Positions 9,410 through 17,842 of a stretch of 46,741 nucleotides of DNA are shown here, one piece after another (positions within the stretch are counted from its first letter, which is position 1; each line of letters starts with the position of its first letter). A model generated the notes under the pieces. It ran no database searches. It was not told the DNA's origin and saw only the letters and a program-made list of their open reading frames with translations. The DNA is from Planctomycetota bacterium. GTDB taxonomy: Bacteria > Planctomycetota > Planctomycetia > Gemmatales > Gemmataceae. The stretch spans positions 1-46,741 of the forward strand of contig JAKOSN010000037.1 of assembly GCA_029777335.1 (NCBI GenBank), written 5' to 3'. The position numbers and the translations under genes are program-made.

Positions 9410-9623
9410 GGTGATCTCCTTTCTCCGTCACCCCTGGGGTGAGGATCGCCCACAGCAGACGCAGCCCCCCATGCGCTCTATTGTGACAGAACATTCGGTG
9501 GTGTCAAACCAGGACGGTCCCCGCGCCACTGGCAGATCCCTCTTGGCGTGCAGGGCGTTTTCTGGTAATAGTTATCTGTAGTTATCAAGTTGCTGATGAT
9601 TCTCGCCCCTGAAGGATTCGGTC

Positions 9624-11342
9624 ATGTCGAACGATGCCCCTTCCTCGGAACCCAAACGCTCAGCAGTCGAGGCGATGAAGGAGACGAGTCGCTATCTGCG
9701 CGGCTCCATCATCGAGACACTCCAGGGCGAGGTCGATCACTTCTCGGATGCCGATAAGAACCTGCTCAAGTTCCACGGCACCTATCAGCAAGAAGATCGC
9801 GATGCGCGCAAGGCCCGCACGCAGGGGGGGGTGCGCAAACATTACATGTTCATGGTGCGCTGCAAGATCCCGGCTGGCCGGGTGACTGCGGACCAGTATC
9901 TGGCTCTGGACGCCATGGCCAGCCAGTATGCCAACGGCACCCTGCGCTTCACCAGTCGCCAGGGGATTCAGTTTCATGGGGTGCTCAAGGGCGACCTGCA
10001 TGGCACCATTGCCGGCATCAATCAGACCCTGCTCACCACCCTGGGCGCCTGTGGCGATGTGGAACGAAACGTGATGGCCTGTCCGGCTCCCGATGCGGAA
10101 GGCTCGGTGCGCCACCAGTTGCAGGAGGCCGCCCGCCTGCTCGCCACCCAGCTGGCGCCACGCACCCGCGCCTACCACGAGATCTGGATTAACGGCCAGG
10201 CGCTGAACAAGGACGAAAGCGAGACGGTCGAACCGCTTTATGGCAAGACCTATCTACCGCGCAAATTCAAAACAGGGTTGGCGTTGCCCGAGGATAACTG
10301 CATTGATGTGTACGCGCAGGACCTGGGTTTGCTGGCCCATGTCCAGGGAGGGCAGATCGTCGGCTACAACGTCCTTGTCGGGGGCGGAATGGGGATGACC
10401 CATGGCAATGCCAACACCTTCCCGTTCATGGCGCGCCCCATCTGCTACACGCGCGCCGAGGACCTGGTGCCCACCGCCGAGGCAGTGATCAAGCTGTTCC
10501 GCGATCATGGCAATCGAGCCGACCGCAAACGGGCGCGCATCAAGTATCTGGTGCACGACTGGGGAGTGGAACGTTTCCGCGCCGTTCTCGCCGAGTATCT
10601 TCCCGGGCCGTTGCAAGCGCCGCTCCCTCTCGAAGTTACTGGCTTCGAGACGCATCTGGGCTGGCATCCCCAGGGCAATGGGAAGTGGTACTACGGGCTC
10701 AGTGTGGAGAACGGCCGGGTCAAGGACGAAGGCACCTTGCGCCTGCGGACCTGTCTGCGCACCCTGGTCCAGCGTTTCCGCCCCGAACTGCGCCTGACCG
10801 CGTTGCAGGATGTTCTGTTGTGCGACCTCCCCGGCACAGCACTTGCCGAGATTAATCGCGTGCTGGAGGAGCATGGGATCACGCCCTCGGAGAAGGTCTC
10901 GCCTGTGCAAAAATACAGCCTGGCGTGCCCGGCAATCCCCACCTGTGGCCTGGCGATTTCCGAGGCCGAACGTGCCTTGCCTCTCATCATTGACGAACTG
11001 GAACTCGAACTGCAGCGTCTGGGATTGAGCGAGATTCCGCTCAGTGTGCGCATGACGGGTTGCCCGAATGGGTGCGTGCGTCCCTATCAGAGCGATATTG
11101 GCATCGTGGGCCGCAGTGGAGACAAGTACACGATCTTTGTCGGCGGCGAGGTGGAGGGACGCCGGCTGAACTTCCTCTACCAGGACCTGGTGCCGCGCGG
11201 CGAGATCGTCGCCGTGCTGCGTCCCCTGCTGGAACGCTTCCGGAGCGAACGCCGGAATGGGGAGCGGTTTGGCGACTGGTGCCAGGCCCATCGTGACGAG
11301 TTGAGCGCGCCAGCTCACGCCCACGCGGCGAGCCCTGCCTAG
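9624..11342 (+). CDS. cysI: Assimilatory sulfite reductase hemoprotein (CysI type)
   Basis: A 572-residue siroheme/4Fe-4S reductase that would take sulfite to sulfide. The first half has KFHGTYQQEDRD and the substrate-binding LRFTSRQGIQFHG; the second half has the cluster cysteines C435 and C441 (ACPAIPTCGLA) and C480 and C484 (TGCPNGCVRPY), the standard four ligands that also bridge to siroheme. Length and TGCPNGC spacing fit CysI better than nitrite reductase. No CysJ flavoprotein is next to it, so the electron donor may be ferredoxin or a distant partner. It is followed after 18 bases by a DUF1499-like gene. The methionine genes metX/metY about 20 kb away would use the sulfide product. Confidence 0.92.
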   Translation: MSNDAPSSEPKRSAVEAMKETSRYLRGSIIETLQGEVDHFSDADKNLLKFHGTYQQEDRDARKARTQGGVRKHYMFMVRCKIPAGRVTADQYLALDAMASQYANGTLRFTSRQGIQFHGVLKGDLHGTIAGINQTLLTTLGACGDVERNVMACPAPDAEGSVRHQLQEAARLLATQLAPRTRAYHEIWINGQALNKDESETVEPLYGKTYLPRKFKTGLALPEDNCIDVYAQDLGLLAHVQGGQIVGYNVLVGGGMGMTHGNANTFPFMARPICYTRAEDLVPTAEAVIKLFRDHGNRADRKRARIKYLVHDWGVERFRAVLAEYLPGPLQAPLPLEVTGFETHLGWHPQGNGKWYYGLSVENGRVKDEGTLRLRTCLRTLVQRFRPELRLTALQDVLLCDLPGTALAEINRVLEEHGITPSEKVSPVQKYSLACPAIPTCGLAISEAERALPLIIDELELELQRLGLSEIPLSVRMTGCPNGCVRPYQSDIGIVGRSGDKYTIFVGGEVEGRRLNFLYQDLVPRGEIVAVLRPLLERFRSERRNGERFGDWCQAHRDELSAPAHAHAASPA

Positions 11343-11360
11343 GAGAGGGATTGGCGCGTT

Positions 11361-11723
11361 ATGAAGTTTCTTTTTCTCACGATCCGCAATCGCGCCGACC
11401 TCGACGAGGGAGGGACGCCCGAGTTGCAGAATGTGGTTCTTCCGCTCTCCGCCGAGCAAACCGTGGCGCGGTTGCAGGCTGTGGTTCCCGCTCTCCGGGG
11501 CTGGCGTGTGGAGAAGATCGAAGGCGAGCAGATCCATCTGACACGTACCACCCGACTCTGCCGCTTTGTGGACGACATCCACCTGCGCCTGGAGGTGGTC
11601 CCACAGGGAACGCGTTTGCACGGGCACAGCCAGAGTCGTGTTGGCCTGTCGGATCTGGGACAGAATCGCCGCAATCTGCTGGAGTTAGTCCGGGCCCTTC
11701 GTCAATCCGCTGGATCAGCCTGA
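11361..11723 (+). CDS. DUF1499-like protein
   Basis: A 120-residue protein without signal peptide. The C-terminal half carries the DUF1499 pattern: FVDDIHLRLEVVPQGTRLHGHSQSRVGLSDLGQNRRNLLEL, in particular the DD, the SRSR-like SQSRVG and SDLGQN. DUF1499 proteins have no settled function. It begins 18 bases after cysI on the same strand, so it is probably cotranscribed. Its last 22 bases overlap the 3' end of the retron RT gene, which runs the other way. Confidence 0.8.
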   Translation: MKFLFLTIRNRADLDEGGTPELQNVVLPLSAEQTVARLQAVVPALRGWRVEKIEGEQIHLTRTTRLCRFVDDIHLRLEVVPQGTRLHGHSQSRVGLSDLGQNRRNLLELVRALRQSAGSA

Positions 11724-13108
11724 CCCGGATGCTGGAGTGCGCGCGTCAGCGCCTGGCGCAGGGCAGGAGCACGCGGGGGATCGACCATGCACACAAAATC
11801 GACGCGCCCCCTGAGATAGGCGGCAAAATCCGGGTGCTGGTTGCGATTCTGACTCTCCAGCCCGTATTTCGCCACATTATGGAGAATCGCTCGCAATTCG
11901 CGCACCTCCTGGCGCGACACCGTCGGGCGCGTGTTCACCGTGACCCCCGTGACTTCCTGACGCCGGGAGCGACGCATCACCTTCGTTTTGCGCTGGTGTT
12001 CCGTAAACCCCTCGTTTTCCAGGATCGAGCGCACACTGCGCAGGAGTTTCCCCACCGCCGCGGCACGCTCCCCCGAGAAGGTCAGATCGTCGGCATAGCG
12101 TGTGTAGGTGAACCCATGACGGTCCGCGAGCCCTTTCAGGCGTCGATCAAGCCGGCGACATAGCGCGTTGGTGAGAGCAGGACTGGTACACGCCCCCTGG
12201 GGCAACACCCGCTGCCCCAGGGCAACGTGATACATCTTGCCGTCGAATGCGGTCGCCAGGCGGGGCGGTTCGGTCACCAGCAGAGCGAGCACCGTCGCCA
12301 CGTGTTCACTGTAGCCAAGTTTGTGAAAGAGCCCTTTCACCCGGCGAAACGTGACCGAGGGAAAGAAATCCTTCAGATCAAGATTGATCACAAGGGCGCG
12401 GTTGACATGGGGAAGCGCATTGGTTCGCACCGAACGCGCCTTGATGAATCCGTGGGCGGACTGCTCGGGCTCCAGTTTGGCGAGGATGGTATCGAGCACC
12501 CACTGCTGCGCGCGTTTCAAGGCCGGTTTCGGAGCGGAAATATAGCGGACTCCGCCAGTCTTCTTGGCAATGCTGTAACGATGGTAGTGCACCAGGGTCG
12601 CGGACCGTCGATGGTATGTCAGCCAGCGCAGCACCTTCAGCTCGATCCCAAGCAACCCCGCGAGATCGGCGCCCGTGTGCATCACGGGGAGCCCGCGTGC
12701 CTGCAGTTTGGCGACGTCGCTTGCGGTGTGTTGCAATCCGGCGCTGACGCCGGCGCCGGTGTGCACGATCGAGGCGTGGCGAACCACCTCCCAGGCGACC
12801 CGGCGCTGCCGCCGTTCCCGCTCACGTTGTTGCTTGCGCTGAGCGCGCCGTTGCTTGCTCTCCTCCCAGCGGCGTTTGCGTTCGGCGGCCAGCGCGGCGT
12901 CGACGTCCTTGACCGGGGAGCGTTGCGCACAAAGCCGGTCGATTTCATCCTTGATGCGCTGACGCTCGGCGACCTCCTGCGGGGGATCGTGAGGAACCTC
13001 CTGATCGACGGGCCAGAAGCCAAGGAGGCGCATCCGTTCGAGCACTGTTTCGTCGTCGGTGCTCTGCACGATCTGGCGATACAGGCGCGCCTTGTCGTCG
13101 TCGGTCAT
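11702..13108 (-). CDS. Retron-type reverse transcriptase with N-terminal extension
   Basis: A 468-residue reverse transcriptase. The RT core begins near residue 150: RYISAPKP at 188-195, the retron-specific NAxxH motif as NALPH at 230-234, motif A NLDLKDFFPSV with D244, LPQGACTSP at 302-310, the catalytic YADD at 338-341, and the retron VTG motif as VTGVTVN at 386-392. In retrons this enzyme copies part of its own structured RNA into branched msDNA. Residues 1-145 are an unrecognised extension; 77-105 are almost all R, K, E and Q and should form a charged helix. The ATG at 13108 has AAGGGAG upstream. Two msr-msd-like units lie immediately upstream (13136-13616). It is the last gene of the accessory locus and converges on the DUF1499-like gene with a 22-base overlap. 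Confidence is high for the family; the exact retron subtype rests on the neighbours. Confidence 0.95.
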   Translation of the reverse strand: MTDDDKARLYRQIVQSTDDETVLERMRLLGFWPVDQEVPHDPPQEVAERQRIKDEIDRLCAQRSPVKDVDAALAAERKRRWEESKQRRAQRKQQRERERRQRRVAWEVVRHASIVHTGAGVSAGLQHTASDVAKLQARGLPVMHTGADLAGLLGIELKVLRWLTYHRRSATLVHYHRYSIAKKTGGVRYISAPKPALKRAQQWVLDTILAKLEPEQSAHGFIKARSVRTNALPHVNRALVINLDLKDFFPSVTFRRVKGLFHKLGYSEHVATVLALLVTEPPRLATAFDGKMYHVALGQRVLPQGACTSPALTNALCRRLDRRLKGLADRHGFTYTRYADDLTFSGERAAAVGKLLRSVRSILENEGFTEHQRKTKVMRRSRRQEVTGVTVNTRPTVSRQEVRELRAILHNVAKYGLESQNRNQHPDFAAYLRGRVDFVCMVDPPRAPALRQALTRALQHPGQADPAD

Positions 13109-13135
13109 GGCAGGCTCCCTTGGGTTGCGAAGACA

Positions 13136-13367
13136 CAGAGGAAGAAGGAGCGAGGTTTACGAACATCCTGTGGACGTGCTCGTTCCACTGAAGCGGATAT
13201 CCCGGTGGTCGTAGCCCGCGGGATCCGGCGGATCCGACCCAGCGGCGGGCTGACCACCGGGATATCCGCGTGTGACGAACGGGCGCGTGACGAGTGCAAT
13301 GCACGGATGCCTGCACGGCGTAACGCCGTACCAATGGCTAAATCGCTCCGCTCCTCTTCCTCCTCTG
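13136..13367 (-). ncRNA. Retron msr-msd unit A (RT-proximal)
   Basis: A structured RNA on the RT strand. The 5' arm a1 (13367 down to about 13338) pairs with the 3' arm a2 (13160 down to 13136): CAGAGGAGGAAGAGGAGCG against the complement of CAGAGGAAGAAGGAGCG, with small bulges. a1 ends in TTTAGC, the motif expected around the priming guanosine (candidate G at 13338). The msr part has a perfect 6-bp hairpin ACGGCG-TTA-CGCCGT and a GTGC-ATT-GCAC hairpin. The msd part is a long hairpin: 18 perfect pairs (13193-13210 with 13252-13269), a 2-base bulge, 7 more pairs (13213-13219 with 13245-13251), and a loop holding two GGATCC sites. Called from structure and position; msDNA production is not shown. 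Confidence 0.85.
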
Positions 13368-13382
13368 CTTGCCCAGTGATTC

Positions 13383-13616
13383 CAGGGAGAACACCACAGC
13401 GCGGTTTACGAACATCCTGCGGACGTGCCTGTTCCACTGAAGCGGACCCGGCACCTGCCGTAGCGTGCGGGATCCGGCGGATCCGACCCAGCTGCACGCT
13501 GGCAGGTGCCGGGTCCGCGTGTGACGAACGGGCGCGTGACGAGTGCAATGCACGGATGCCTGCACGGCGTAACGCCGTACCGATGGCTAAATCGCTCCGC
13601 TGGGTGCCCTCCCCTA
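13383..13616 (-). ncRNA. Retron msr-msd unit B (second copy)
   Basis: A second copy of the same RNA, 249 bases further from the RT gene. Its a1 arm starts within the stop codon of the SWIM gene (13616-13614) and pairs with a2 (13409 down to 13383): GGGGAGGGCACCCAGCG against the complement of AGGGAGAACACCACAGCG, with two G-U pairs and small bulges. TTTAGC with candidate priming G at 13587, the two msr hairpins and the loop sequence are the same as in unit A. The long hairpin has the same size (18 pairs, 13442-13459 with 13501-13518; bulge; 7 pairs, 13462-13468 with 13494-13500) but a different stem sequence, fully self-complementary. Confidence 0.85.
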
Positions 13617-15305
13617 GTTCAGATCGCCCGGGGCATCCTCGGCCGCCAGGCGCTCCATGTGTGCCAACCGCAGGGCCAGAATGTGCTCACAGGGCCCCTG
13701 CGTCAACTGTTTTTCCTGATAAAACTTGCAAGTACACAAGGCCTCGACCAGGTGTCCTTCCTGATCGACGTGCAGTTGCGGACGGACGCGCTGGCCATCA
13801 AGCCCCTTGGCCGAGCCGCTCAGTTTGTAGCCCCCCGACTCCACGGGACGGCGCGCGATGATCTTGATATCGCCCTTCTCGAAGATCGTCTGGGCGGCGC
13901 GCTCCTGCGGAGTTGCTGGTTTGCGCGCCGCCTTCACCAGCGCGGCCGCCTCCTGCGTCGTGAATGGTTCACGGAACAGATCGCGCTGACGGTAGACGTT
14001 TCCACCCAGATCGAACATGGCCCGTCCAATTTGACAGAGATAAGAGAGTGCACTTCGTGCTTTCTCCAACCCCAGTCCGCTCATCTGGGCCAGGAAGCCC
14101 TCGGTCCCAACGCGCGTGCGTTTCAGGGCATCATAGGTCTGGGTTAATTCACTGGCGGACACATTTAAACGGCGCGTGAGCAGATCAAACTTCGCCCCGC
14201 CAGTCCAGTCGTTATCGGTCCACCCCGAGAGAGCCAGGGTAAAGGTGAGCGGACCCAGATCAAGCACATAGATACTGGGAAGACCAAAACCCGCCAGATA
14301 AACGTCAATCCGCCGGCAGATGGGGAGGAGCCGACCAAGTACCTGCAAGCGATTGCGACCCCAGGTGCGGATGGTTTGCGCCTTCGCCCCGTCGTAGGTT
14401 GTGGTCAGTTCCACCACGTGATTCCACGGCTCAAGGATTACCCGAATGCGCTTCCCTGGTTCCAGCTCATAACGCAGGGCGCGAGGCGATTTGCGCGTTT
14501 TGTAACGTCGCAAATAGCGACAGATGTTGAACAGATCGACCGCAGCCATCGAGAACCTTGTCATCCCCAGCGTCATCGTGCTGTGGACCTGCAAAAAGCC
14601 CATCACCCAGCTTTCCGGAAGATCGATCTTCTTCTCCCTGTGCGTGGTTCCTTCCATCTGCACGCCAAATCCACCGGGAGCGATATCAAAGCGGGTGCGC
14701 CTGTAGCTGCGCATCCGCTCCAGTTCGTTGTGCAGATGCGTGCTAAAATCAATATTCGTGGTTCCGCACTCAAAGGCATCGACTTTTTCAAAGAGGTCGA
14801 AGCGTGCCGCCAACCGGGCATAGGTGCTCTCATCGCGCGAAAACGCCTCGAATGACACCTCGTCGGGATGCACGGTGATTACCGGATCGAGAAGCAACTG
14901 CAGCTCAAATTGATTTTCATAAAGGTAATTAAAATAGTCCATGCGGGCTCGGTGATAGGGCCGCATGCGCTCATTGCGAGCAGCGTTCAACTCGGCCTGG
15001 CGGGCATCCAGGTAAGCCATGCGCTGACGCGCCAATTCGGAACGAAGATTCAAACTGGCAACAAATTTGCGGTCCTGTTCTTCCAGCCAGGCCCAGAACG
15101 CCAGCCGATCGCGCGGACGATACTTGTGATCACTCACCACCACCTGATACAGGGCCGCCAATGCTTCGCGGAAGAGCAGCGGTTGAGCCAGCGTGCCTTG
15201 CAAAAAGGTGGCTTCGCGCAGTCTGTTGGTGGCGAAGGCGACTCGTCCCTCGGACAGACCGTTGACAATGGCACTGCGGCCGGCATATTCCATCTGCAGG
15301 ATCAT
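13614..15305 (-). CDS. Winged-helix/SWIM zinc-finger protein (WHSWIM-like retron partner)
   Basis: A 563-residue protein. The C-terminus has a SWIM zinc finger with C524, C526, C539 and H541 (CTC...GPCEH, the CxCxnCxH pattern), a fold that binds DNA or protein. Before it, around 405-445, LGLEKARSALSYLCQIGRAMFDLGGNVYRQRDLF looks like a winged helix. The N-terminal 400 residues are not recognised. Its ATG overlaps the stop of the HEAT/ARM gene by four bases (ATGA), so the two are translationally coupled, and its own stop codon lies in the a1 arm of msr-msd unit B. This pairing with ARM and RT genes resembles type XIII retrons as I recall them; a nucleic-acid recognition role is inference. Confidence 0.88.
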   Translation of the reverse strand: MILQMEYAGRSAIVNGLSEGRVAFATNRLREATFLQGTLAQPLLFREALAALYQVVVSDHKYRPRDRLAFWAWLEEQDRKFVASLNLRSELARQRMAYLDARQAELNAARNERMRPYHRARMDYFNYLYENQFELQLLLDPVITVHPDEVSFEAFSRDESTYARLAARFDLFEKVDAFECGTTNIDFSTHLHNELERMRSYRRTRFDIAPGGFGVQMEGTTHREKKIDLPESWVMGFLQVHSTMTLGMTRFSMAAVDLFNICRYLRRYKTRKSPRALRYELEPGKRIRVILEPWNHVVELTTTYDGAKAQTIRTWGRNRLQVLGRLLPICRRIDVYLAGFGLPSIYVLDLGPLTFTLALSGWTDNDWTGGAKFDLLTRRLNVSASELTQTYDALKRTRVGTEGFLAQMSGLGLEKARSALSYLCQIGRAMFDLGGNVYRQRDLFREPFTTQEAAALVKAARKPATPQERAAQTIFEKGDIKIIARRPVESGGYKLSGSAKGLDGQRVRPQLHVDQEGHLVEALCTCKFYQEKQLTQGPCEHILALRLAHMERLAAEDAPGDLN

Positions 15306-17839
15306 ACCACCTCTCCCTGCAGAGCCACGCGAGCCGCCACCTCGGGGTACGCCAGTTTCAGGCGCACCAACCCTTCCAGCGCTCGCTCAAAATCGGCTCG
15401 CCCCTGAAAGTACACCACCTCGTGAAGGAGGACACAGGCGGTCTCTGCCTGCGCCGGTTCCTGCAATCCGCGTGCGATCAGCAATTCCACCACCAGCCGC
15501 TTTTCCCGGCGACTCGGCCACAAATCAAAGATCGCCGAGCGGAAAAAGCGGTGTAACTTCCCCAGCGCTTCGGCTCCCGGGGCAAGATGTTCGCTCACCA
15601 GTTCAACCGCGAACCGTCGCATGCGCGGGTGTGGATGCTGCACCAATCGATCGAGCAACTCCGCCGTGGGCCAGCTGGCGAAGTGCTGAATCACCAGTTC
15701 CCGTCCCATCTCCTGCACATCCAGGCGATTGGAATCGAGCAAGCCGACCAGGCCATCCAGCCCCAGTTGCTGGGCGTCGATCTTTGTGCGCAACAGATCG
15801 AAGGCCGCTTGCCGGGTGTCCGCCCATTCGCTTTCGACCAGGATGAACAAACACGAGGGATCACGCTGGAGCCATTCGGCCGCGGCTCGCAACAGATGGT
15901 GAGATGCTGCCCGGACCGCGGCGATTTCATGCTCGGCCAGCAACAACAGCCGTTCGAGTCCCAGTTCCTGCACCGCCTCCGGACGATACCCCAGGAGTTC
16001 GCCCGCCAGCATCTGGGCCGAGGGTGAACCCGAAGTGATCAACGCCAGAAGGGCGGACACACTCGCGAGCGCATTCAGATCTCCCAGCAAGCAGGTGTGC
16101 GCCAGGAGCACCATCCCCGTGTGACTTCCCGCTGTCACTTCCGGTTTTCCCAGCCGATCCAGGATGAGGCGTGCGAGTTCCTGACGCAGTTCCGGCTGTA
16201 CCGCCAGGGTATCGCGTGCCAGGCTAATAATCAGGTCGTGATTTTCGCTGTAGGGCGCTTGCAGAAAAGCCAGAATCTCGTGAGCGGACAGGGTCCACAG
16301 CTGCATCGTTTGGCGCAACCAGCGTCGACCAAGAGTGCGTGTCCTGGCGTTTTCATCACCCAGAAGGAGCGTGAGGAGTTCCCAGTCTGGTTGGTCAGGA
16401 TTGAAACGGCGATCGAGTTCATCCAGGCCGATTTCCACCGTTGGTTGATAGGGGGCGCGCAGCAAGGCCAGGATTTGCGCATGACTGGCGGCCCCGAGAA
16501 TGCTCAGATAGTTTGGGTGCGCCTGAAACGCACGCACGGCGAAATGATGCGCTTCCAGAATCCTCGCCCCACCCAGCACGCGCAGATAGGCCCACGGCTC
16601 CAGATCCCACCACTCCGCGTACGCTGCCTCCACCCGTCCTGTCGGCGGAACCGTGTGCCGCGCACTGCGGTAGCGAAAACGCAGCCGGCGTTCATCGAGG
16701 ACAAAGCGCTCACTCCCCCCCCAGAGAATGCGATGCAACAGATAGCAGGTGCTGTAGGGATCTTCCCCTAGTTGCGCCGGGCCAGCATCCTCGGGGCGAT
16801 AGGCAACCAGCACCTCGGCGGCGGCATGCGGATACTGCTCGGGGCGATGCTGCGCCAGCAGACGCAGATAACGCCACGACAGGCGGCGCATGTACATCTG
16901 CGTTTTCTGGCGAAAGATCCCTGTCTGACGCTGCTTGCCATCGTAACCCGATTTCACCAGTGCCAGCGTCCCGGTGCTGTGCCGGGCTTGCTGATCGATG
17001 GTATAACTGAGCAATCCAAACGTGACAGGGTCATGTCGCAACAGTGCTCGCTTGTAGATACTTTTGACATAACGCCAGACATGCGCCTGGTCGAATTGCA
17101 CCTGCCCCAGTGCCTGGCGCGTGACCTGCACCAGCAAGGGAGTTGCCAGTTCATAAAGCGTATCGAGCGCAAGGCCCAGGTCCTGGTTGGGAAGTTGGCT
17201 GAGTCCATCCAGCAACGATTGAACCGTTTCCGGCTCGCTATTGTCCTCGTCGAGGGTTTCGAGCGCCTGGCGAAGGTTGCCAGGAAGACGTTCCAGCGCT
17301 TGTTGCCGAATCTGAGCCAACCCCTCGGTATCGTTCAAACAACGCAGTGCCTCGACGGCGGAGCGCCGCCGCGAAAGCAATTTGCGCTGGGCGAAGGTGC
17401 GCAGTTCGGGGATGGCTTTGGCATCACCCACCGCGCCCAGGGCATCGAGGAGCGAACAGGTGTCATCGACCGCCTGGGGAAGCCGGGCCAGCAAGGAATC
17501 GACCGCCTCCCGTTGACGTATCCACCCAAGGCGTCCTGCCGCACGGGCGCGCACCCGTGCCTGCGGGCTCTTCAGATCGAGGAGTTGCGCGTGCAGGCCA
17601 GCCTTGAAATAGCCCTCGGTTTTGAGCTGTTCAACCGCCAGGCGCATCTCCTCGTGGATTTCCTCGATGGGAAAGGGCCCCTTGCGCTCGTCCTTGCCCA
17701 GCAGACGACGACGTGGCCCACGGCGAATCCGCAGCCAGTAGGTGTTTGCCTGGCCGGGAACCGCATCGGCAGACACCTCGGCGACCCGATCGACGCCCTG
17801 AGGGTGGTAGAGGCGCACTGGTAGAGGAATGGGAATCAT
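15302..17839 (-). CDS. Large HEAT/ARM-repeat protein (ARM-like retron partner)
   Basis: An 845-residue helical-repeat protein with no signal peptide. Clear HEAT-like pairs are at about 67-190 (SPQARVRARAAGRLGWI, then REAVDSLLARLPQAVDDT, GAVGDAKAIPELRTFAQRK) and at 640-760 (AAVRAASHHLLRAAAEWL, DTRQAAFDLLRTKI, HPRMRRFAVELVSEHL). The middle has unrecognised helical sequence rich in W, Y and R. Such solenoids bind proteins or nucleic acids. It starts three bases after the macro-domain stop and ends in a 4-base overlap with the SWIM gene, so macro, HEAT/ARM and SWIM genes form a tight operon. As a partner of a retron RT it fits the ARM component reported for one retron type (from memory). Confidence 0.88.
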   Translation of the reverse strand: MIPIPLPVRLYHPQGVDRVAEVSADAVPGQANTYWLRIRRGPRRRLLGKDERKGPFPIEEIHEEMRLAVEQLKTEGYFKAGLHAQLLDLKSPQARVRARAAGRLGWIRQREAVDSLLARLPQAVDDTCSLLDALGAVGDAKAIPELRTFAQRKLLSRRRSAVEALRCLNDTEGLAQIRQQALERLPGNLRQALETLDEDNSEPETVQSLLDGLSQLPNQDLGLALDTLYELATPLLVQVTRQALGQVQFDQAHVWRYVKSIYKRALLRHDPVTFGLLSYTIDQQARHSTGTLALVKSGYDGKQRQTGIFRQKTQMYMRRLSWRYLRLLAQHRPEQYPHAAAEVLVAYRPEDAGPAQLGEDPYSTCYLLHRILWGGSERFVLDERRLRFRYRSARHTVPPTGRVEAAYAEWWDLEPWAYLRVLGGARILEAHHFAVRAFQAHPNYLSILGAASHAQILALLRAPYQPTVEIGLDELDRRFNPDQPDWELLTLLLGDENARTRTLGRRWLRQTMQLWTLSAHEILAFLQAPYSENHDLIISLARDTLAVQPELRQELARLILDRLGKPEVTAGSHTGMVLLAHTCLLGDLNALASVSALLALITSGSPSAQMLAGELLGYRPEAVQELGLERLLLLAEHEIAAVRAASHHLLRAAAEWLQRDPSCLFILVESEWADTRQAAFDLLRTKIDAQQLGLDGLVGLLDSNRLDVQEMGRELVIQHFASWPTAELLDRLVQHPHPRMRRFAVELVSEHLAPGAEALGKLHRFFRSAIFDLWPSRREKRLVVELLIARGLQEPAQAETACVLLHEVVYFQGRADFERALEGLVRLKLAYPEVAARVALQGEVV

Positions 17840-17842
17840 GGT

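Noticed and set aside
13105..13548. 147-residue minus-strand frame through the msr-msd repeats
   Set aside because: It repeats its own peptide because the two units are 249 bases (83 codons) apart. It has no ribosome binding site, and the base pairing in the region explains the conservation better than coding.
13149..13601. CRISPR array reading of the two repeats
   Set aside because: Only two units of 204 bases, each with a long hairpin inside, and a structured rather than spacer-like difference between them. There are no cas genes.
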